A DNA stretch of 64,000 nt. Origin: Pseudomonas viridiflava. GTDB taxonomy: Bacteria > Pseudomonadota > Gammaproteobacteria > Pseudomonadales > Pseudomonadaceae. Shown here in pieces: positions 29,091-37,558 of this stretch. Each line of letters opens with the position of its first letter. Position 1 is the first letter of the stretch. The position numbers and the translations under genes are program-made. The notes beneath the pieces were generated by a model, which was not told the origin of the DNA, searched no databases, and was given only the letters and a program-made list of their open reading frames with translations. The DNA is taken from positions 248,001 to 312,000 of the forward strand of contig NZ_UWFN01000265.1 of assembly GCF_900602065.1 (NCBI RefSeq). Reading direction: 5' to 3'.

Positions 29091-30191
29091 TTACTCCTTC
29101 GCAGCCAGTTTGACCGCACGGTTATCACGATCCACAGGACGGACCTGCTCGCCTTCATGCAGCACGTGCACGCCAGCGGCAACGATCCAGTCACTGGCCG
29201 CCAAGCCTTCCAGCACCGGCACCGATTCCTGGCCATAAGGCCCGAGCCGGACGTTAACCCGCTTGAGCGTGCTGTCGGCAGCAACCCGCCACACGTAATG
29301 GCTGCCGTTTTCAGACGTTACGGCCGAGAGCGGAACCGCCAGTGGCACGGCTTGCGCAGCCTCTATGAACACCCGTGCACTTTGACCCAGCTCGGCAGGC
29401 ACCTTGCCGCCAGCAAAGGCAATGCGTGCTGCGAAGGTTCGCGAGCGCGGGTCAGCGGCTGGTGAAAGCTCACGAATCCGACCAGGAAAACGCTGCTCAC
29501 GCTGGGTCCACAGCTCTACGGTGACGGGCTGATCGGTTTTGAAGCGGGCGAAATTCTGTTCCGGCAGGCTGATCAGCACTTCCCGCTCACCATCAGCGGC
29601 CAGAGTGAATACCGTTTGCCCTGCGGCGACCACCTGCCCCACTTCCACCAGACGCTTGGCCACCACCCCATCCTGAGGCGCGCGCAGCACGGCATAGCTG
29701 GTCTGGTTATCGGCGACCGTCAATTCGGCCTTGATCTGCTTGAGCCGGGCTTCGCCGGAGCGATACAGGTTTTCGGCATTGTCAAACTGCGAACGGCTGA
29801 CCATCTGCCGATCCATCAGGGTCTTGTAGCGATCCCGCTCGGAGCGCACCAGTTGCAGATTGGCTTCGGCAGCAGCGACTTGAGCACGGGTGGCGTCCAG
29901 TTGCAGGCGCACATCCTGAGCGTCCAGTTCGGCCAAGGGCTGATTGGCTTTGACCCGCTGCCCCTCTTCCACCAGGCGCTTGCTGACCTTGCCGCCAATC
30001 CGGAAGGCCAGATCGGGTTCAAAACGGGCGCGAACTTCACCGGGATAGCTGTCCATCGCCTGAGCAGAAGGTGAAGGCTGAATCACCATGGCGGGACGAA
30101 TGGTGATCGGTGCGGTTGCCTCCTGGCCACAGCCAGACAGCAACGACATCAGACCCAGAGGCAGGACGAGGCACAGACATTTGCGCAACAT
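29091..30191 (-). CDS. mexJ: Periplasmic adaptor (membrane fusion) lipoprotein, MexJ-like
   Basis: This adaptor links the RND pump to the outer-membrane channel. It has 366 residues with a lipoprotein signal peptide ending in the lipobox LLSGCGQEA, then the split biotinyl-lipoyl-like domain (RIGGKVSKRLVEEGQRV and DGVVAKRLVEVGQVVAAGQ). A ~70-residue helical hairpin lies in between (DVRLQLDATRAQVAAAEANL onward), and a beta-barrel follows. It is the first gene of the operon, divergent from the TetR gene across a 90-bp operator region. Confidence 0.87.
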   Translation of the reverse strand: MLRKCLCLVLPLGLMSLLSGCGQEATAPITIRPAMVIQPSPSAQAMDSYPGEVRARFEPDLAFRIGGKVSKRLVEEGQRVKANQPLAELDAQDVRLQLDATRAQVAAAEANLQLVRSERDRYKTLMDRQMVSRSQFDNAENLYRSGEARLKQIKAELTVADNQTSYAVLRAPQDGVVAKRLVEVGQVVAAGQTVFTLAADGEREVLISLPEQNFARFKTDQPVTVELWTQREQRFPGRIRELSPAADPRSRTFAARIAFAGGKVPAELGQSARVFIEAAQAVPLAVPLSAVTSENGSHYVWRVAADSTLKRVNVRLGPYGQESVPVLEGLAASDWIVAAGVHVLHEGEQVRPVDRDNRAVKLAAKE

Positions 30192-30225
30192 GGTGGAGCC
30201 CTTCGCAAAAGATGCTTGGAATAAT

Positions 30226-30268
30226 TGTACTGGCGAGTATATTAAAAATTACCAAACTCACCAGTACA
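30226..30268. promoter_or_regulatory. Inverted-repeat operator between mexJ and mexL
   Basis: TGTACTGGCGAGT (30226-30238) and ACTCACCAGTACA (30256-30268) form 13-bp arms with one mismatch and an AT-rich 17-bp spacer (ATATTAAAAATTACC core). The placement between two divergent genes, one a TetR repressor, fits repression of both. Confidence 0.75.
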
Positions 30269-30281
30269 TTATTAAACGAAC

Positions 30282-30953
30282 ATGTCTGACGATTCTCAAA
30301 GCGGCTCTCATAGCAGTCCTCACAGCGGTTCCCAAAACAATCCGGGACCCGGCCGGCCGAAAGATCAGGCCAAGCGCCAAGCCATTCTCGATGCTGCGAA
30401 AGAGCTATTCGTACGCAATGGCTACGCCAGTACCAGCATGGATGCCGTCGCCGCAGAGGCTGGCGTTTCCAAGCTCACGGTGTATAGCCATTTCAACGAC
30501 AAGGAGACGTTATTTACCTCTGCCGTCGTGGCTCGCTGCGAAGAGCAGATGCCGGAGTTGTTCATTCAGCTCAATCGCGACTTGCCTGCCAAGGCATTGC
30601 TGCTGAATGTTGCGCGCGGGTTTCAGGTCTTGATCAACAGCCCGGAATCCATTGAGCTGCATCGCCTGATGGTGACGTTGGGCACTCAGGACCCAAAGCT
30701 GTCGCAGATATTTTTTGAAGCCGGGCCACAACGGATTCTTCAGGAGACCGAACGATTGCTTAGCCGCCTTGAGCAAAGCGGACAGTTGAAGTTCGACTCT
30801 CCGAGAACCGCAGCAGAACACTTTCTAAGCCTGATCAAAGGCGTGTGCAACTTCCGCCTGCTGGTCGGCTGCGGCGAGCGGCCAGACGAGGCCAGCGCCG
30901 AAGCGCATGTGCAGGAAGTGGTGGGCTTATTCATGCGGGCCTATGGGGTCTGA
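30282..30953 (+). CDS. mexL: TetR-family repressor, MexL-like
   Basis: This 223-residue regulator is divergent from mexJK. The helix-turn-helix region is AILDAAKELFVRNGYASTSMDAVAAEAGVSKLTVYSHFNDKE, at residues ~36-77. It follows an unusual Ser/Gly/His/Gln-rich stretch (residues 1-25) that looks disordered. The C-terminal domain is an AefR-like ligand-binding fold. In P. aeruginosa the divergent MexL represses mexJK and itself; the near-perfect operator between the genes supports the same here. The ribosome-binding site is weak, so the exact start (ATG at 30282) is likely but not certain. Confidence 0.82.
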   Translation: MSDDSQSGSHSSPHSGSQNNPGPGRPKDQAKRQAILDAAKELFVRNGYASTSMDAVAAEAGVSKLTVYSHFNDKETLFTSAVVARCEEQMPELFIQLNRDLPAKALLLNVARGFQVLINSPESIELHRLMVTLGTQDPKLSQIFFEAGPQRILQETERLLSRLEQSGQLKFDSPRTAAEHFLSLIKGVCNFRLLVGCGERPDEASAEAHVQEVVGLFMRAYGV

Positions 30954-30979
30954 TGATGCCCATTGGACCGAGGTGAACC

Positions 30980-31071
30980 TGTGGGAGCGAATTCATTCGC
31001 GAAGGGGCCGGTACATCCACTGCAAATTTGTTGTGACGAATACCGCCTTCCCGAATGAATTCGGTCCCACA
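30980..31071. repeat. REPIN, type II
   Basis: Inverted GGGAGCGAATTCATTCGCGA cores, the right one with two changes (TCGGTCCCAC, CCGAATG). It occupies the gap between the convergent mexL and rsmJ genes. Confidence 0.82.
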
Positions 31072-31139
31072 GGTCCGGTGAGCGCCTGAGACCGCAGACA
31101 TCCAGCGGGACCTGTGTAGTGCCAGAGAAATGGTCGAAA

Positions 31140-31925
31140 TCACACCGACTTCAACGCCTTCTTCGGATAGATGTCATACCGGCTGGATTTGCCATCCAGC
31201 GCGTAGCTCGGCTTGGGACCTTCGATGCACGGGGCTTTGCGCGGGCGTTTGACCACTACGCGGTGGGTTGCCAATGCCAGTGCCGCGTCCAGCAGCGCCG
31301 GGGCATCCATGTCGTCGCCTACCAGTGGCCGAAACAGACGCATTTCTTTCTTCACCAACGCGGTTTTTTCACGGTGCGGAAACATCGGATCCAGATAGAT
31401 TACCTGCGGTGGCTCGCCTTCCCAGCCACGAATCAGCTCGATGGAGTTGCCAGTCAGCAAATGCATCTGGCTGATGATTGAACCCACTTCCCGATCCTGT
31501 CGCCCGCGGCTCAAGCCATCTTCCAGCAGTGCGGCAATGATTGGCTGGCGTTCGATGAGGCTCATCTGGCAGCCAAGGCTGGCCAGTACAAACGCATCCT
31601 TGCCCAGCCCCGCCGTTGCATCCAGCACCGTAGGCCGAACGCCCGGCTGGATACCCACGGCCTTGGCAATCATCTGCCCGCTGCCACCACCGAACAAACG
31701 TCGATGGGCCACTGCGCCCTCGACGAAGTCCACCCGCACCGGCCCCGGCGCGTCATCACCCAATTGCTGCAATTGCAGACCATTGTCAGTCACTTGGAGG
31801 GCAAAATCGGCATCAACGTCGCCTGAAAGCAGGTCCAGACGCTGCGCCCATTGCACGGCCTGCTCCTGACTCTGGCTATCAAGGGCCTCGACCCGGATAC
31901 GACTGCCCGCTTGTTGCTCACTCAT
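31140..31925 (-). CDS. rsmJ: 16S rRNA (guanine-N2)-methyltransferase RsmJ
   Basis: RsmJ methylates G1516 of 16S rRNA. The SAM-binding motif is [19 protein letters not shown] (about residue 105), and the catalytic motif DPMFPHR follows [20 protein letters not shown] is the family hallmark. I chose the ATG at 31925 ([16 protein letters not shown], 261 residues); a GTG three codons upstream (31934) is an alternative. It sits beside mexL, as in P. aeruginosa. Confidence 0.92.
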   Translation of the reverse strand: MSEQQAGSRIRVEALDSQSQEQAVQWAQRLDLLSGDVDADFALQVTDNGLQLQQLGDDAPGPVRVDFVEGAVAHRRLFGGGSGQMIAKAVGIQPGVRPTVLDATAGLGKDAFVLASLGCQMSLIERQPIIAALLEDGLSRGRQDREVGSIISQMHLLTGNSIELIRGWEGEPPQVIYLDPMFPHREKTALVKKEMRLFRPLVGDDMDAPALLDAALALATHRVVVKRPRKAPCIEGPKPSYALDGKSSRYDIYPKKALKSV

Positions 31926-32021
31926 TGTGTCCACACGCTCAAAAAGTGTTAATGATCGGCAAAATCTGCCGATAAAGAAGTATCAGGCATTTTGCCAGAC
32001 CTACGACGTGTAACGATCGAT

Positions 32022-32645
32022 ATGTCAGACATTCAGCAATCATCCATAGGTTATCTAACGCACGCAGGTGATTTTACCCTGCGCAACAGCCGGGCACTGG
32101 GCGGTGTTACCCAGATCTGGTCGGATGCGTTTGCCCGTGCGATGGCTGAACAACTGCGTGACACGCCTGCAGAACCTGTTGACCCTGCCAGTGTTGCTAC
32201 CGACGTTGCCACCGGTGAGCCTGTTGCCGGTGCCCGCACGCTGGGCAAGATCGTCGAGCAGCGCGCCTGCCCGGTTGAAGGCAAGCCGCTTATCCCTGCC
32301 AAGCCGCTGTTTCTGCCTATCGCTGAATTCGAACTCGACCTGCTGCCTCCGCCGAACGAACCGTTCAGCATCGGCGAGATGATCGCCCAGCAGCGTAACC
32401 TGGAGTTCGACAGCGAGTGGGTTCGTCCGAACGTACTCAATCCTTACGATGATAGCGTGATACCTGGCCCCGGCCCTCAACCACGTCCGCTGCACTTGCC
32501 AATCGCCGAGTTCGAATGGGACTTGGCCGACAAGCCCGCCCTGCCACTGGATGACGACACCATGGTCGCGCAGCAGCGCGCACTGAACTACGACATGGGC
32601 TGGGCTCGCCCGATCATCCTGCAAAACCTGCGCATGGCGGCTTGA
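32022..32645 (+). CDS. Uncharacterised protein with two tandem LPIAEFE repeats
   Basis: The 207-residue protein starts at ATG 32022 (MSDIQQSSIGYLTHAGDFTL). It has no signal peptide or membrane segment. Two ~45-residue repeats are evident. The first runs LPIAEFELDL...MIAQQRNLEFDSEWVRPNVL; the second runs LPIAEFEWDL...MVAQQRALNYDMGWARPIIL. The N-terminal part contains GGVTQIWSDAFARAMAEQL. I do not recognise the family. It is divergent from rsmJ across ~96 bp, and the final repeat ends almost at the C-terminus. Acidic, proline-rich linkers separate the repeats. A binding or scaffold role is possible but is inference only. Confidence 0.75.
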   Translation: MSDIQQSSIGYLTHAGDFTLRNSRALGGVTQIWSDAFARAMAEQLRDTPAEPVDPASVATDVATGEPVAGARTLGKIVEQRACPVEGKPLIPAKPLFLPIAEFELDLLPPPNEPFSIGEMIAQQRNLEFDSEWVRPNVLNPYDDSVIPGPGPQPRPLHLPIAEFEWDLADKPALPLDDDTMVAQQRALNYDMGWARPIILQNLRMAA

Positions 32646-32665
32646 TTTCGTTGACTCGGTGATAT

Positions 32666-32737
32666 CTGCAGGAGCTGCCGAAGGCTGCGAATGGATTCCC
32701 ATGACACGCCGCCTTCGCAGCCTCGGCAGCTCCTACA
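32666..32737. repeat. REPIN, type I
   Basis: Inverted GGAGCTGCCGAAGGCTGCGA cores with a short spacer, between two convergent genes. Confidence 0.85.
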
Positions 32738-32749
32738 AAAATATCTACC

Positions 32750-33448
32750 TCAGCGACACACCCGCCACCCGCCCATATCCAGATGGAAATGGTTTTGATG
32801 CGCTGCGTTGTAATCCGGCCCTAATACGGTATTGAACTGCTTGCAGGCGCCGTCGCGGACCTCCCGCAGAAACCGCCCCTTGTCTCCCGCATCTTTCCAG
32901 TCCCGCAACAAATTGATCCGCTGCCCGTCCGCCAGCCGGAAGCCTGCGATATCCAGCGCATTAGCGCTCGCATGCTGACTCAAACGTCCGCTACTTCTGC
33001 CATATACGTTGCGACAGGCAAAACTGCCTAGATGGTCGATACGCGTCACTCGCTGGCCGAATACTGACTGGGCGGCGGGCTGCAAGGTGTGCACTTCAAA
33101 TAGCGCGTAGGCCACCGCCAACGGGCAACTGGCGAGAAAACTGCTGCTGAGCGCCACCTCGCTGCCCTGGACCCGTAACACATCGCTGAGCGGGCAATCC
33201 GCTGACGCAGGGCTATCGGCCTGATGGCTGAAACGCAGGCTCGACGATCCCAGCACCTGATCACACAGCTGTGGATCGCTCTTCACCCGCGATAATTTGT
33301 AGGACGTCAGGAAATTGGTTTCAGCCTGGATATCCAGTGGTGCCCAGGGATTCCACTGCGCAGGCACCTCAATCCAGCCTCGCCATACCGCAGCAACCGC
33401 ACCGGCACATAGCAGCAGGAAAACCAGAAACAGCGTAGAACCCCGCAC
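32750..33448 (-). CDS. Extensin-like C-terminal domain protein
   Basis: This 232-residue protein has an N-terminal membrane anchor or signal (STLFLVFLLLCAGAVAAVW), so it acts in the periplasm. The domain has paired Cys residues and the motif SQHASANALDIAGF, then HQNHFHLDMGGW near the C-terminus. This His/Asp and HxH arrangement resembles the zinc site of M15-type D,D-carboxypeptidases, suggesting a cell-wall role (inference). It starts with GTG at 33448 only 2 bp after the stop of the upstream lyase gene, with AAGGG in that gene's last codons as ribosome-binding site, so they are coupled. Confidence 0.75.
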   Translation of the reverse strand: MRGSTLFLVFLLLCAGAVAAVWRGWIEVPAQWNPWAPLDIQAETNFLTSYKLSRVKSDPQLCDQVLGSSSLRFSHQADSPASADCPLSDVLRVQGSEVALSSSFLASCPLAVAYALFEVHTLQPAAQSVFGQRVTRIDHLGSFACRNVYGRSSGRLSQHASANALDIAGFRLADGQRINLLRDWKDAGDKGRFLREVRDGACKQFNTVLGPDYNAAHQNHFHLDMGGWRVCR

Positions 33449-33450
33449 CC

Positions 33451-34284
33451 TCAGCCCTTGAACAACGCGTTGAGTTGAGCAAATGGCAGCGCCTGCTCAG
33501 CGTAGTTAAAAGTCCCGTGGGTACGGATTTCTTCAGCAGCACGATACAAACCGCCGAAGGCTGCGCGGACGAGCGAGGAGCCGACGCTGATGCGCTTGAC
33601 GCCACAGTCACTGAGCTCGGCAACCGTCAGCGTGACGCCGCCAAGCCCCATCAATACGTTGACCGGCTTGGGGGCGACAGCACGCACCACCGCTATCACT
33701 TCTTCCCGGGTACGCAGGCCGGGCGCGTAGAGCATGTCAGCTCCAGCGTCAGCGTAGGCCTGGAGCCGATTCAAGGTGTCAGCGAAGTCCATTCGCCCGT
33801 TGAGCAGGTTTTCCGCTCGGGCGGTGAGCATGAACGGGAACGGCAAGCTGCGTGCAGCCAGCGCCGCCGCTCTGACCCGCGCTACGGACAATTCGAAATC
33901 GTAAATCGGCTGATCGGTCTTGCCAGTGGCATCTTCGATAGAGCCACCAATAATGCCCGCCTGCGCGGCCGCCAACAGGTTGGCCGCACAATCCTCCGGA
34001 CTGTCGGCGAAACAGTTTTCGAGATCAGCAGCGACAGGCAGCTCGGTTGCGGCAACGATAGCGCGGATGTTTTCCAGCGACTCGGCAAAGCTCAGCGCAC
34101 CTTCGGCATCGGCACGCCCCAAGGTGAATGCCAGGCCTGCGCTGGTCGTGGCCAGCGCCTCAAAGCCCATGGACGCCAACAGCTTGGCCGACCCTGCGTC
34201 CCAAGGATTGGGAATCACAAATGCATGATCACGCTCGTGCAACGCTTTGAAAGTCTGTGCGCGAAGAAGTTGTTGCGAATCCAT
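33451..34284 (-). CDS. Isocitrate lyase/PEP mutase superfamily protein
   Basis: This 277-residue TIM-barrel lyase-like protein has NPWDAGSAKLLASMGFEALATTSAG, DLENCFADSPEDC (acidic metal-binding loop), GGSIEDATG and FMLTARAENLL, all typical of the superfamily. The KKCGH catalytic motif of true isocitrate lyases is absent, so it is more likely a C-C lyase or oxaloacetate-hydrolase-type enzyme whose substrate cannot be told. It is coupled to the extensin-like gene downstream. Confidence 0.82.
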   Translation of the reverse strand: MDSQQLLRAQTFKALHERDHAFVIPNPWDAGSAKLLASMGFEALATTSAGLAFTLGRADAEGALSFAESLENIRAIVAATELPVAADLENCFADSPEDCAANLLAAAQAGIIGGSIEDATGKTDQPIYDFELSVARVRAAALAARSLPFPFMLTARAENLLNGRMDFADTLNRLQAYADAGADMLYAPGLRTREEVIAVVRAVAPKPVNVLMGLGGVTLTVAELSDCGVKRISVGSSLVRAAFGGLYRAAEEIRTHGTFNYAEQALPFAQLNALFKG

Positions 34285-34335
34285 TGCTGACTCCTGTGAT
34301 CGTCAATGCGGCTATTGAAGCCACAGTTATCGACC

Positions 34336-35205
34336 TCAGAGCAAGCCCAGTTGCTGCACCGGTGGTGTACGGTCCAATTCAGGTAACGGCGGCAAGCCCG
34401 GCAGGCGTGCCATCAACTGGTTGTGAAAACGGCGGGCCAGCTGTGGCGCTTCGAGGTTATCCGGGGTGTGCAGGAACACATAAGGCGTGCGGCCTTCCTC
34501 GATCCAGCCTGCGACCTTGGTCACCCACTGGATCAGAAAGGGGTCATTGGCTTCCAGCACGGGATGACCAATGAAGCGCACCTGCGGGAATTGGGTCAGT
34601 GCTGCAGGGCGAGCAGGCACCTTAGGTTTCTTCGACTGAGCATGCAGTACCGCCGGATCGCTGGACACACAGCTGAATAACGCTCGGGAATCCAGACAGA
34701 TGCGCTCGACGCCGCGCTCAAGCAACAAACGATTAAGCAAGCGCTCTTCATCACCCCTTTCGAAGAACGCTCTATTACGCACTTCGACAGCCAGCGGGCA
34801 CTGCAGCTCATCAATGAAAGTGATCAGTTCGGCGAGGCGTTGCGGCGTGAAGCTGGCTGAAAGCTGTAGCCAGAAAGGTGCGACACGCTTGCCCAGCGGG
34901 GCCAGCAATTGAATGAAGGTTTCAGCCGCTTGCAGCTGTAGGCGCAGATCACCGCCATGGCTGATGTCACCGGGAAACTTGGCCGTGAAGCGAAAATCAT
35001 CAGGCAGCACTTCAGCCCAGCGCTGAACAGCAGCAGGCGCGGGTCGGGCGTAAAAAGTAGTGTTGCCTTCGACGGCGTTGAAAACCTGTGAATACAGGCC
35101 TAGAAATTCGTTACTGCGAGCGTCTTCCGGATACAGTGATTCGCGCCAGGCGTTCTCACTCCATGACGGACATCCCAGAAAATATGGCAGGCGGGAATCG
35201 TTCAA
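34336..35205 (-). CDS. DUF72 (YecE-like) TIM-barrel protein
   Basis: A 289-residue cytosolic protein of the DUF72 family, with YFLGCPSWSENAWRESLYP at the N-terminus, FNAVEGNTTFYARPAPAAVQRW, and FRFTAKFPGDISH. VEVRNRAFF and the C-terminal PYVFLHTPDNLEAPQLA also match the family. Function is unknown. The start is TTG at 35205, which overlaps the TGA of the upstream small gene as TTGA. This coupling explains the absence of a separate ribosome-binding site. Confidence 0.8.
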   Translation of the reverse strand: MNDSRLPYFLGCPSWSENAWRESLYPEDARSNEFLGLYSQVFNAVEGNTTFYARPAPAAVQRWAEVLPDDFRFTAKFPGDISHGGDLRLQLQAAETFIQLLAPLGKRVAPFWLQLSASFTPQRLAELITFIDELQCPLAVEVRNRAFFERGDEERLLNRLLLERGVERICLDSRALFSCVSSDPAVLHAQSKKPKVPARPAALTQFPQVRFIGHPVLEANDPFLIQWVTKVAGWIEEGRTPYVFLHTPDNLEAPQLARRFHNQLMARLPGLPPLPELDRTPPVQQLGLL

Positions 35206-35513
35206 ACGTGGACATCAAGCCCGGAAACTTCCAGATCCCAATCAACGAAGCTGGCGGTGGCGAGGTAACTGGCCAAAGCGTTGGCTACGCGGGTACTCAT
35301 GGAGCGCGGAAAGATAATGTCTTGCTGACGAGCAGGTACGTTGGCTGTCGAGTTGGCCTGCCCACTACCACCTGAGCGAGCGCCGTGCGCTGGCTGCTGG
35401 GCAACTTCGGCGTCGTTTTCGACTTCTTCGAAGGTGCCATCAACGATCGCAGGCTGACTACGCGGCTTGCGTTTGATGGGGTATGAACGTTGTGAGGGGC
35501 CGTCTATGCGCAT
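35202..35513 (-). CDS. Small conserved protein of unknown function (103 aa)
   Basis: It starts at ATG 35513 (MRIDGPSQRSYPIKRKPRSQ). The N-terminal half is basic then acidic and probably disordered. The C-terminal half (STRVANALASYLATASFVDWD) is a likely amphipathic helix. There is no signal peptide. I do not recognise a family. It is translationally coupled to the DUF72 gene (TTGA overlap), so both are probably made together. Confidence 0.7.
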   Translation of the reverse strand: MRIDGPSQRSYPIKRKPRSQPAIVDGTFEEVENDAEVAQQPAHGARSGGSGQANSTANVPARQQDIIFPRSMSTRVANALASYLATASFVDWDLEVSGLDVHV

Positions 35514-35735
35514 TAGTGCGTACTCTGCATCTTATAGTGGCAATTTAACGTCACGGGTTAGTTGTTGCAATTACCCGAACGTTAACTAGACCACACAAAT
35601 CGCAAAAGTTTCGAAACCAGCGGGGAATTGATGGTTTTAGGCGATGAAAGGTCGTGTTTTGACCGGCCACAAAGGGTTTCAGAGGATGGCACAGAAGCTG
35701 TGGAAGCTGCCCTGTCTTGCGGCAAACATTGGACC

Positions 35736-35808
35736 TGTAGGAGCTGCCGAAGGCTGCGATCGCGGCGTGTCAGGATAAATGCTTCGCAGCCTTCGGCAGC
35801 TCCTACAG
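35736..35808. repeat. REPIN, type I
   Basis: A near-perfect pair of inverted GGAGCTGCCGAAGGCTGCGA cores lies in the 356-bp gap between tsaB and the 103-aa gene. The remainder of the gap shows no gene. Confidence 0.88.
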
Positions 35809-35869
35809 AAAATGCATTTCCAATCAAGTAGTTTGCATGTTGTTTGATAAGAACGAGTTTCTACAGATA

Positions 35870-36544
35870 TCACCGGGCTTTGGGCGTAGCCACTTTATCG
35901 CGCAGGTAAACCGGCTGCGCATCGTCTGCAATGATGGCCTCACCGCGCTGCCAGGCGTAGGTCGCCAAAGTCAGCAGATCCTGTGCATGGGGCAGCATGC
36001 TGGCGTCATGACCAGCAACGTTGACCGGCAAACGTTCGGCATAACCCCAGCCGGTACCCGCGCCGAACCATTCACCACTGACATCGGACGGCAATGCAAC
36101 GTGCTCTGGCGGCAATACCGCTTCAGCCCCGAGCAAACACATCTCCCCCGCCGCCTCGCGATAACAACCCCAGTAAACCTCATCCATGCGCGCATCGATG
36201 GCTGCAGCCACCTGATGCACGCCATGCTCACGCAAGGCCCGCTGAGCCAGTACCGCGAGATTGGAGACAGGCAATACCGGACGCTCCAGGCCATACGCCA
36301 ACCCCTGAACCACACCAATGGCAATCCGCACGCCCGTAAATGCGCCCGGACCACGGCCGAAAGCGATGGCATCCAGTGCGGACAGGCCAATACCGGCTTC
36401 GGCCATGATTGTCTTGATCATCGGCAGCAGACGCTGGGCATGCAGGCGCGGGATCACCTCGTAGTGGCTCAGCACCTTGCCGTCGTGCAGCAGGGCAACC
36501 GAGCAGGCTTCAGTGGCAGTATCCAGGGCCAGCAAGGTGGTCAT
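35870..36544 (-). CDS. tsaB: tRNA threonylcarbamoyladenosine biosynthesis protein TsaB
   Basis: TsaB partners TsaD and TsaE in making t6A37 of ANN-decoding tRNAs. The 224-residue ASKHA-fold protein shows LLALDTATEACSVALL at the N-terminus and FGRGPGAFTGVRIAIGVVQGLAYG, the typical motif near residue 65. No zinc ligands are seen, as expected for TsaB rather than TsaD. It follows adk with a promoter and terminator in between. Confidence 0.92.
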   Translation of the reverse strand: MTTLLALDTATEACSVALLHDGKVLSHYEVIPRLHAQRLLPMIKTIMAEAGIGLSALDAIAFGRGPGAFTGVRIAIGVVQGLAYGLERPVLPVSNLAVLAQRALREHGVHQVAAAIDARMDEVYWGCYREAAGEMCLLGAEAVLPPEHVALPSDVSGEWFGAGTGWGYAERLPVNVAGHDASMLPHAQDLLTLATYAWQRGEAIIADDAQPVYLRDKVATPKAR

Positions 36545-36577
36545 CAGGGTTATCCATCAAGATCAAAAAAGGGGCGC

Positions 36578-36583
36578 ATTATA
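36578..36583 (-). promoter_or_regulatory. tsaB promoter -10 candidate
   Basis: Read leftward, a perfect TATAAT lies ~35 bp upstream of the tsaB start, just after the adk terminator. A matching -35 would lie inside the terminator stem and is weak. Confidence 0.4.
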
Positions 36584-36590
36584 AACGACA

Positions 36591-36614
36591 AAACGGCCCG
36601 CAAGCGGACCGTTT
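36591..36614 (-). terminator. adk terminator
   Basis: A 10-bp stem (AAACGGTCCG / CGGGCCGTTT with one G-T pair) followed leftward by TTGTCGTTT lies 20 bp after the adk stop. Confidence 0.65.
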
Positions 36615-36634
36615 GTTGACTCAAACCAGCGTTA

Positions 36635-37315
<681 letters not shown>

Positions 37316-37511
37316 TCAGATTCGCCACTGCAGGACCAATCTCAAATAAGGTTACAGCCGAAGAATGGCCAAAGGCTGATCAAGATACACAGCCGACAGG
37401 GGTGGCACAAGCCGCCAAAAGTCGCAGTATCCGCCACCCGGTCAGAGGTAGCAGAGTGTGGGATTGGTTCAGGTGGCTTGAGTCAGCTAAAAGCACGCAA
37501 GTCATTGATGC

Positions 37512-37545
37512 TAATGGCGCACAGGCAATTAGCAGTGCGCCATTA
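37512..37545. repeat. Palindrome downstream of ppc
   Basis: An 11-bp perfect inverted repeat TAATGGCGCAC / GTGCGCCATTA with a 12-nt loop lies 14 bp past the ppc stop. It could end ppc transcripts, but no T-run follows leftward. The rest of the 276-bp ppc-adk gap holds no gene; the adk promoter should lie there. Confidence 0.5.
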
Positions 37546-37558
37546 ACGGACACGCTGG

